Below are positions 58,410 to 64,000 of a stretch of DNA of 64,000 bases, in pieces. The DNA is from JBHOQS01 sp042408875 (GTDB lineage: Bacteria > Chloroflexota > UBA11872 > JBHOQS01), in NCBI GenBank assembly GCA_042408875.1, contig JBHOQS010000002.1:62001-126000 (forward strand), read 5' to 3'. The number at the start of each line of letters is the position of its first letter. Position 1 is the stretch's first letter. The notes under the pieces are model-generated. The model ran no database searches, was not told the DNA's origin, and worked only from the letters and a program-made list of their open reading frames with translations. Both the position numbers and the translations under genes were made by a program.

Positions 58410-58442
58410 ACTACAGGCGGGTCACAGTGACCCGCCTGTAGT
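58410..58442. terminator. Palindrome with 16-base arms and 1-base loop after the second LPXTG gene
   Basis: ACTACAGGCGGGTCAC, an A, then its exact complement, 66 bases after the stop codon. Same 16-1-16 geometry as 40342-40374. Confidence 0.55.
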
Positions 58443-58577
58443 TGTGTCGATCACCGACCGAACTACGTTCGGCGTGCCGGACAGATTTCACTCCGCGGGT
58501 GAAGTGCAACATGGGTAGGTTCGAAACGGTGCCGTCCAGAGCCTCGCGCAGGAAGAGCGTTGAAACCTGCCTCTACG

Positions 58578-59092
58578 CTAGGCTAGGCAAGCACCAATCT
58601 GCGCGCCGCCGGTCCCGCAGGATTGCTGTGTGCTCCCCTGCGGCGTGCCACATACCAAAGCACTAGCGACGATTGTGCCGTTGCCACTTATACTGGCAGT
58701 GAACTGAACCGTTGCGCAGCCCCGCGCCGGCACCGTCTGGCCTACCTGAAGTAGTTCACAGGACTGGTCCTGCTTCCCGCCCAAGATGTAACTGACATTA
58801 CTTCCCCCCACGGACAGGGTGAACTGAACGCTTTAATCAGCAGGGGCGCCGGAAAGCAATTGTCCAGCCGGATATGCCCGGAGACCTGGCCGTTCGATGC
58901 CTTGCAGCCAGCCACTTCGACGTCGAGGCCGAAGGAGACGTTGCACGCCGCCTCGGCCACCTCGATCGTGCGCATCGATGGGGCAACATATGCAGCCGTA
59001 GCCACCGCGGCCCCGGCGCGGATCAGCCGGCGCCGTGAGCGCGCACCAGGCCTCGCGCCTGCCGCATGCCAGTCGTGCGTATCCACAGCCAT
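58578..59092 (-). pseudogene. Secreted Cys-containing protein, broken by a one-base frameshift
   Basis: From ATG 59092 a protein begins with a basic, twin-Arg-like exported start (SRRRLIRAGAAVATAAYVAP) and a domain with Cys (ACNVSFGLDVEVAGCKASNG, DNCFPAPLLIK). The frame is lost at an A3 tract (58832-58834). The other frame continues VQFTLSVGGSNVSYILGGKQ, CELLQVGQTVPARGCATVQF and ends CGTGGAQIGACLA at 58578. One extra A would give LLIKSVQFTL and an intact 171-aa exported protein with about eight Cys. No family recognised. Nearby surface genes make a cell-envelope role likely. Confidence 0.6.
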
Positions 59093-59262
59093 TGCTGCCT
59101 TGCGACCTCCTGGTTGCAGTCCCGCAGGTCTGCGGTCTGTGTTTAGTTCTACGGTTCCCTGTTTAACATATTTACATCACAGCTCCCTGCGCTAGGGCCG
59201 CCGGGCCAGTCTCCTGGGGAGTTTCATAGGTCCAAGGGCGTACGTCGCATGGGCCGCCTAAG

Positions 59263-59940
59263 CTAGCCAGCCACGTCCTTGAATCCCTTCCCCTCCGCGG
59301 CCCACAGGAAGCCACGCTTCATGATCGTGAGTACCGGCTCCATTGCCACGACATTCGCCTTATGCCCGAGGGAGCAGTAGAACACGCGGCCGCGGCCCCA
59401 CATCTTGGTCCACACTACCGGCATGTCCACCGGGCCGTTGGCGCTGTGCGGTCCTTCGACCGTCGGAAAGCGCGTTGTAGCCAGCACCTTCACCGCCGGG
59501 TCCACATGCATGTAGTACTGCTCCGAGGAGACTTCGAAGTCCTCGATCCCGGCGGTGATCGGGTGCGTGCGCTCGACGATATGCACGGTATAACGCACGC
59601 CGTCTCCGCCGGGATGGGCCACCCACTGGCCGCCGGTCATGAACTGCCAGTCCGTGCTCTCGCGGAAGGCGTCACACATGCCCCCGTGGCAGCCGGCCAG
59701 CCCGACGCCGCGCTCCACTGCCTGAAGCACCGGCGTAAGCTGCTCGCGCGTGATCCTGCCCATGGTCCAGATCGGGACAATCAGGTCGAGTTCGGTAAGG
59801 TTCTTGTACAGAAACGCATCGAGTGTATCTGATACCTCGGCGGCGAAGTCGAGCTCGGCCAGCGCGGTGCGGAAGATCTCAGCCACCAGTGCGGGCTCAT
59901 GGCCCGGCCAGCCGCCTTGGACGATCAGCGCCCTCTTCAC
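59263..59940 (-). CDS. ThuA-like domain protein
   Basis: 225-aa protein of the ThuA (trehalose utilization-like, class I glutamine amidotransferase-like) family. RALIVQGGWPGHEPALVAEIF (residues 3-24) is the first strand, VGLAGCHGGMCDAFRESTDWQFMTGGQWVAHPGG has the conserved Gly-Cys-His-Gly-Gly (near residue 80), and EQYYMHVDPAVKVLATTRFP and GRGRVFYCSLGH finish the fold. ThuA proteins are linked to trehalose and other disaccharide catabolism, with enzymology unclear. I chose GTG 59940 because GGGAGG lies 7 bases upstream, although a longer frame reaches 60000 through AT-rich leader. The debranching-type gene lies upstream on the same strand. Confidence 0.82.
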   Translation of the reverse strand: MKRALIVQGGWPGHEPALVAEIFRTALAELDFAAEVSDTLDAFLYKNLTELDLIVPIWTMGRITREQLTPVLQAVERGVGLAGCHGGMCDAFRESTDWQFMTGGQWVAHPGGDGVRYTVHIVERTHPITAGIEDFEVSSEQYYMHVDPAVKVLATTRFPTVEGPHSANGPVDMPVVWTKMWGRGRVFYCSLGHKANVVAMEPVLTIMKRGFLWAAEGKGFKDVAG

Positions 59941-59944
59941 AGTC

Positions 59945-60003
59945 CCCCTCCCTTTGATAAAATAATTAAAATAATAAAATAAAGATAAAGAGGTTTTCAT
60001 CCC
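59945..60003 (-). promoter_or_regulatory. AT-rich leader of the ThuA-like gene
   Basis: A stretch almost purely of A and T on GC-rich background immediately upstream of the start region, similar in composition to the leaders at 4950-5030 and 20022-20110. Confidence 0.35.
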
Positions 60004-60096
60004 CTGGTGGCGCCCAGACGGGCACCGGTCACTCCTTACCGAGCGCGGATGCAGCCGGCATCCTCGCCATCAGTGTGGGCGATGCCTGCCTGCATG

Positions 60097-62130
60097 TCAA
60101 CGTTCCGTCGCAGCCACTGAGCCACCTGTCAGCAGCCAGGCGCGCAGGAGCTCACCCACGCTCCAGGCCTGAGCGATGCACCCGCCGGGCCGGTGCGGTG
60201 GATCACCGTCGTACACCTCGCTAACGGTCCCGACGCCAGCCACTCGCAGATGCTCCATCAGCGGCAGCAGCGCCCGCCGCACCTCCTCCGGGCGCTCTCC
60301 GGTCCGCAACGCCACGTCGACATAGGGGCCAAGGAGCCACGGCCAGACCGTGCCCTGGTGATAGGCCGTATCGCGCTGCCACTGGTCGCCGGCATAGACG
60401 CCGCGGTAGCGCGGGTCGTCCGGAGCCAGCGTCCGTAGCCCGTATGGCGTGAGCAACGCCTGCTGGACGCGGCGCAGCATAGGCTCCCAGTAGCGCGGCT
60501 CCAGCGCCGGGTGGGTCAGCGATGCAGCGATGAGCTGGTTCGGGCGCAGGCTGGCATCATCCCCATCCGGACCGTCGACGACGTCGTAGCAGTAGCCGCC
60601 GGCAGCGTACCAGAAGCGGCGATTGAAACTGGCCCTGGCTCGCCCGGCCAGCTCGGCCAGCTCCGCGGCCGCCGCTTCGTCCCCCTGTGCGCGCGCCCAG
60701 TCTGCTGTGAGTGCCAGAGCATTGACCCACAGGGCGTTGATCTCGACTGGCTTGCCGGTGCGCGGCGTCACCACCCAGTCGCCGATCTTCACGTCCATCC
60801 AGGTGAGCTGGGTGCCCGGCTCGCCGGCATGGAGCAGGCCGTCTGCCGGGTCCATGCCAATGCCGTAGCGGGTGCCGCGACGATGCCAGGCGATGATGTC
60901 GAGCAAGAGCGGGTACAGCTGCGCCACCAGCGAGCGATCCCCGCTGGTGCGCTCGTATCGTGCCAGGGCTTCGAAGTACCATAACGTCGCGTCGGCGGTG
61001 TTGTAGTCGGGCGTCTCGCCCGCGTCGGGGAAGCGATTGGGCAGCATGCCGCGATCTACGAAGCGGGCGAAGGTGGCCAGGATCGCCCGCGCCTCGTCGA
61101 AGCGCCGCGTGCACAAGCACAGCCCAGGCAGCGCAATCATCGTGTCGCGGCCCCAATCCGTGAACCAGTGATAGCCGGCGAGGATCGTCCGGCCTTCGAC
61201 TGGCTCGCCGGGCAGCGTCCGGCGCACGATGAACTGGTCCGCTGCTAGCACCAGCCGTCCACCTACGCCAGCCTGCTCTGGGAGCGGAAGCTGCGCCAAC
61301 TGGATGAGCTCGTGCTCGCGTGCCCACTCGTCCATGGGTGATTCGCGGCCGCTCGGCGGCGCTTCCTTCGGCGGCCAGGTGGCCGCACGTAGCACTACGG
61401 GATACCCCGGCACGAGGGAGATCGTCAGCATACCCGGCCGGTACAGGTCTTCCAGGAAGTCCAGTCCGCGCTCGCGCTCGCGGCGATGCAGGTAGCGCCA
61501 GTACCAGTCGGGGGCTTCTACAAACGTGCCACCAGGGCCCAGGTCAAGGTGCAATGGTACCGCACCGGTAAAGGCGATGACGGTGCACCCGCCGGACCTG
61601 GGCGTGACCGCCATGCGCCAGCCGGGGTCGCCACGCGTCTCATGGTGGTAATCGCGGCAGGTGACGAGGGGCGTCAGCCGCAGCACGGCGGTGTGAGACG
61701 TATCCAGCAGCTCATAGCGCACCAGGGTACAGTTTTGCCCGTACGGCATCCAGAGTGTTTTGCGCAGGATGCCGGCCGGCGTACTGTAGGTCCACACAGG
61801 CACCGTGCCATACAGAGCGAAGTGCTGCAGCAGCCGATAGCCCTCAGGATGGACGGTCCCATCATGGAACTCCGCGGTGTCGAGCCGGACTCGCCGACCG
61901 GCGACCTCGAGTTCCTCGTCAAGCCGCGCCAGCATCACTGTGCGGCCAGCCGGCGGGTGCAACGCGGCGACGAGCAGCCCGTGGTAGCGCCGCGTGTTGG
62001 CGCAGCAGAGCGAGGACGAGGCGTAGCCGCCGATCCCGTTCGTGACCAACCACTCACGGTCAAGCTGAAAGGAGAGGTCTTTGAGCTCCTCCCGCTCGAA
62101 GGTAAGCTCGGGGAGGTGCACTGAGCTCAT
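60097..62130 (-). CDS. Glycogen debranching-type amylo-alpha-1,6-glucosidase (GDE_C/GH133-like)
   Basis: 677-aa enzyme cleaving alpha-1,6 branches of glycogen or related glucans. The N-terminal beta domain (residues 1-290) starts EWLVTNGIGGYASSSLCCANTRRYHGLLVAAL, a family signature. The C-terminal (alpha/alpha)6 barrel has AGYHWFTDWGRDTMIALPGL (catalytic Asp region near residue 335), MLPNRFPDAGETPDYNTADATLWYFEAL, LTWMDVKIGDWVVTPRTGKPVEINALWVNAL and AYHQGTVWPWLLGPYVD. Length (650-700) is typical for the bacterial single-domain form. Its start overlaps the upstream unknown gene by 4 bases, so they are coupled. Fits a storage-glucan or imported-oligosaccharide use pathway. Confidence 0.9.
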   Translation of the reverse strand: MSSVHLPELTFEREELKDLSFQLDREWLVTNGIGGYASSSLCCANTRRYHGLLVAALHPPAGRTVMLARLDEELEVAGRRVRLDTAEFHDGTVHPEGYRLLQHFALYGTVPVWTYSTPAGILRKTLWMPYGQNCTLVRYELLDTSHTAVLRLTPLVTCRDYHHETRGDPGWRMAVTPRSGGCTVIAFTGAVPLHLDLGPGGTFVEAPDWYWRYLHRRERERGLDFLEDLYRPGMLTISLVPGYPVVLRAATWPPKEAPPSGRESPMDEWAREHELIQLAQLPLPEQAGVGGRLVLAADQFIVRRTLPGEPVEGRTILAGYHWFTDWGRDTMIALPGLCLCTRRFDEARAILATFARFVDRGMLPNRFPDAGETPDYNTADATLWYFEALARYERTSGDRSLVAQLYPLLLDIIAWHRRGTRYGIGMDPADGLLHAGEPGTQLTWMDVKIGDWVVTPRTGKPVEINALWVNALALTADWARAQGDEAAAAELAELAGRARASFNRRFWYAAGGYCYDVVDGPDGDDASLRPNQLIAASLTHPALEPRYWEPMLRRVQQALLTPYGLRTLAPDDPRYRGVYAGDQWQRDTAYHQGTVWPWLLGPYVDVALRTGERPEEVRRALLPLMEHLRVAGVGTVSEVYDGDPPHRPGGCIAQAWSVGELLRAWLLTGGSVAATER

Positions 62131-63122
62131 GCTGTGCCCTCGTCGCGCGCTGCCTGCGGCTCGTGCTCCTCCGGCAGCGCCTGATACTCAGTGATCGCGA
62201 AAAGGACCGTATCACGACGCACGTCCCGGCCCAGCGCCGTAGTGAGCGCGCTGGCCAGCGCGGCATACAGGTCATGCGCGCGGGGCGGCGTATCCTCCCC
62301 CTCGCTCGTGGTCGCATCGCCGCCTGACACCATCTCGCCGGCGGCGCGCAAGACCTCCCTGCGCGCCTGCTCCAGCAGGCCGGCCAGGTACTCGTTCGTA
62401 GCAGCCTCGCCCACGAGGCGTTCGGCGTTGAGCCGGTAGGCGCGGTAAAGCCAGGCCATCGCTAGAACGTCTTCCTGTTCAGCGAGCGCACGCCGCGCCC
62501 GCACTAGACACCAGATCGTCTGGAGGGAGGTATCCTCAGCCGCGCGGGCGCGCAGCCCAGCCAGGCGCCGCACCTCAGCGCGGTAATGCTCGCGCTCCGG
62601 CCGCGGCAGGTGGTCAAGCTGGTCGAGCAGCTCCAGGACGCGTTGCTCCGGCGTACCGCGCAGCGGGCTGGTGATCTCGGTCATGACGCAGCGGCGTTGG
62701 AAGTCCACGAGGGTGCGCCAGAGCGTCAGGCGTTGCTGGAGCTCGGGCAAGCGCGTCCGCCCGGCTGCCTCCTCAAGCAGCGCCTGGGCGGCGCCGAAGT
62801 TGCCGTACGACAGGCTGACCAGCGCCCGCCGGCCCATCTCCTCGGCAGTGTCCTCTAGCGGATTGACCGGCACGCCGCCAATGAGCAGATTGGCGTTCAC
62901 GCGCTCAGCCGCCAGCACGCGGGCGGTGAGCTCCTCAAGGGAGAGGGCCGCATCCAGCACAATCACAGGCCGGCTCCCGGCGAAGCGTTGCTGCTCGACC
63001 GCCCGGCAGAGCGCCTCAACGCGTTCGAACAGCGCGCGCGTGGCAGCGGCAGCGCTCTCCGGGCCGCTGGCCTGGACCCCTTCTGTCTCCAGACCCGCGC
63101 CTGTGTCCGAGACCTGCGTCAT
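62127..63122 (-). CDS. Hypothetical protein, 331 aa, coupled to the debranching enzyme
   Basis: Unrecognised cytoplasmic protein, largely alpha-helical. After a low-complexity start (TGAGLETEGVQASGPESAAAA) residues 55-110 hold SRPVIVLDAALSLEELTARVL and ANLLIGGVPVNPLEDTAEE, then Ala/Leu/Glu-rich helices (FGAAQALLEEAAGRTRLPELQ, and a longer one containing AEDTSLQTIWCLVRARRAL) that look like TPR-type or helical-bundle repeats. The stop overlaps the ATG of the debranching enzyme (ATGA), so it is translationally coupled and may regulate it. I chose ATG 63122 (GAGAGCGGGG upstream); an in-frame start at 63197 adds a basic 25-residue extension. No family assigned. Confidence 0.6.
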   Translation of the reverse strand: MTQVSDTGAGLETEGVQASGPESAAAATRALFERVEALCRAVEQQRFAGSRPVIVLDAALSLEELTARVLAAERVNANLLIGGVPVNPLEDTAEEMGRRALVSLSYGNFGAAQALLEEAAGRTRLPELQQRLTLWRTLVDFQRRCVMTEITSPLRGTPEQRVLELLDQLDHLPRPEREHYRAEVRRLAGLRARAAEDTSLQTIWCLVRARRALAEQEDVLAMAWLYRAYRLNAERLVGEAATNEYLAGLLEQARREVLRAAGEMVSGGDATTSEGEDTPPRAHDLYAALASALTTALGRDVRRDTVLFAITEYQALPEEHEPQAARDEGTA

Positions 63123-63268
63123 CTGCACCCCGCTCTCTCGCAGTACGCTGGGCCGCGTGATAGGCCTGCCTGGAGAACGATTGTGGCCCCTCTTCATCGC
63201 GGGTGCAAGCAGCTCTGCACTGCCGCTGACGCTGGCTGCCGGCCTCGGGCCTCGTTCCCCAGCACAAG

Positions 63269-63297
63269 TTGTGTTCCTGCCCTGGCCCGGCTATCAT
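63269..63297 (+). promoter_or_regulatory. Promoter of the enolase-superfamily gene
   Basis: TTGTGT (63269-63274), a 17-base spacer and TATCAT (63292-63297), 65 bases upstream of GTG 63362. Confidence 0.55.
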
Positions 63298-63361
63298 GCA
63301 GGCCCGAAGCTGAGCGGCAGAACGGCCGCGAGCGCCTGGAATAGATTTCGGAGGAGCGCCA

Positions 63362-64000
63362 GTGAAAGTCGTTGAGCTCAAGACGTACATCATGGAATCC
63401 CCTGGGCGGGAGTATGTGTTCGTGAAGGTGCTGACCGACGAGGGCATTCACGGCTGGGGCGAAGGGACGCTAGAGATGAAGCAGGGCACAGTCGCCGCAG
63501 CGGTAAAGGACCTCGAGGGCTTTGTGCTGGGCGAAGACCCCACCCGCATCGACTACCTCTGGCAGCGTATGTACCGGCATGGCTTCTGGCGCCCCGGCGT
63601 TGCTGTGCTCAGCGCTCTCAGCGCCATCGAGCAGGCGCTCTGGGACATCACGGGGAAGGCGTACGGCCAACCAGTGTACAAGCTCCTCGGCGGCGCAGTG
63701 CGCACTTACATTCCTTGCTACACCCATTGTGGCACCCCGCAACGCGCCCTGGAATTGATGGAGCAGGGCTGGCGGGCCTTCAAGTCCGGGCCCGGCGGCG
63801 GCCGCGGCGGCTCGGGCATTGTCGACGAGCGGCAGCTCGTGCGCGACGCCGCGCGTTCCTTCGAGGCGATGCGCAAAGCCGTCGGCGACGACGTGGAGCT
63901 GATGTGCGACGCCCACGGACGCTTCCGCCCGGGCGTCGCCATCAGGCTCGGGCGGGCGCTCGAGCCGTACGACCTGCTCTTTTACGAAGAGCCCGTGCCG
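63362..64000 (+). CDS. Enolase-superfamily dehydratase (mandelate racemase/galactonate dehydratase type; 3' end outside window)
   Basis: Open frame of 213 codons from GTG 63362 to the window edge with no stop. GGAGGAG lies 6 bases upstream. KVVELKTYIMESPGREYVFVKVLTDEGIHGWGEG (residues 2-35) is the capping domain start. LSALSAIEQALWDITGKAYGQPVYKLLGG and GWRAFKSGPGGG match the barrel entry, and ELMCDAHGRFRPGVAIRLGRALEPYDLLFYEEPVP includes the metal-ligand pair Asp (near 181) and Glu (near 210). The pattern is like gluconate/galactonate dehydratases, which act on sugar acids. The rest of the metal site and the catalytic base lie outside. It fits the sugar-acid theme set by the beta-hydroxyacid dehydrogenase at 16935. 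Confidence 0.85.
   Translation, partial: MKVVELKTYIMESPGREYVFVKVLTDEGIHGWGEGTLEMKQGTVAAAVKDLEGFVLGEDPTRIDYLWQRMYRHGFWRPGVAVLSALSAIEQALWDITGKAYGQPVYKLLGGAVRTYIPCYTHCGTPQRALELMEQGWRAFKSGPGGGRGGSGIVDERQLVRDAARSFEAMRKAVGDDVELMCDAHGRFRPGVAIRLGRALEPYDLLFYEEPVP

Overview
This is a GC-rich bacterial chromosome segment. The organism is most likely a member of the Chloroflexota, perhaps Thermomicrobia-like, but this is inferred from overall gene style and not from a marker gene. Protein-coding density is high. No phage, plasmid or IS module is visible. Both window edges cut genes: a siroheme nitrite/sulfite reductase runs off the left end and an enolase-superfamily dehydratase runs off the right end.

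Layout. 1-3256: assimilatory nitrite/sulfite reductase, then a Gfo/Idh/MocA oxidoreductase with a small partner. 3278-4892: tRNA-Arg(TCG), a TPP-riboswitch-like RNA and three small proteins. 5083-10532: sugar-type ABC binding lipoprotein, SDR dehydrogenase, gamma-glutamyltransferase and a frameshifted nucleotidyltransferase. 10796-15377: SufE, a rhodanese-type sulfurtransferase, a FGGY kinase and a sulfatase. 15523-17861: rpiA-rpe and a beta-hydroxyacid dehydrogenase. 18082-21570: a complete carbohydrate ABC importer lacking only its ATPase (two permeases, one binding protein), closed by a classical terminator. 21691-27283: glmS, methyltransferase, AIR-synthase-like protein, NTP-transferase-like protein and hpf. 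27466-29098: a decayed island holding a thioredoxin-like gene with in-frame TAG and TGA, a broken HEPN/MNT pair and a methyltransferase remnant. 29145-31171: dnaB and rplI. 31446-40337: ceramidase-like hydrolase, secreted HExxH protein, SRAP protein, amidase with a small partner, ChbG-like deacetylase, a truncated methyltransferase and another binding protein. 40383-48686: MFS exporter, LysR regulator with a CRP-type operator, and a HupE / NicO / TPR / DUF4331 group. 49062-52832: TIGR03960-type radical SAM protein and a fourth binding protein. 53353-59092: two Thr/Pro-rich surface proteins ending in LPXTG-type sorting signals, plus a small secreted Cys-containing protein; two of these three are frameshifted. 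59263-64000: ThuA-like protein, glycogen-debranching-type glucosidase, an unknown protein and the dehydratase.

How the genes work together. The strongest theme is scavenging and breakdown of carbohydrates and decorated glycans: four lipoprotein solute-binding proteins, one permease pair, kinase, sulfatase, deacetylase, debranching enzyme, sugar dehydrogenases and the pentose-phosphate isomerases. A second theme is sulfur handling (nitrite/sulfite reductase, sulfurtransferase, SufE). A third is metal transport (two nickel/cobalt-type membrane proteins with His-rich loops). Housekeeping genes (glmS, rpiA, rpe, dnaB, rplI, hpf, tRNA-Arg) are intact.

Most notable: the TPP-aptamer-like RNA at 3522-3656 with an altered pyrophosphate-sensing arm; the TGA codon exactly at the first Cys of a thioredoxin CxxC motif; two LPXTG surface proteins, one with its reading frame broken at an A7 tract; a family of long near-perfect palindromes at gene ends without U tracts; and five single-base frameshifts confined to accessory genes.
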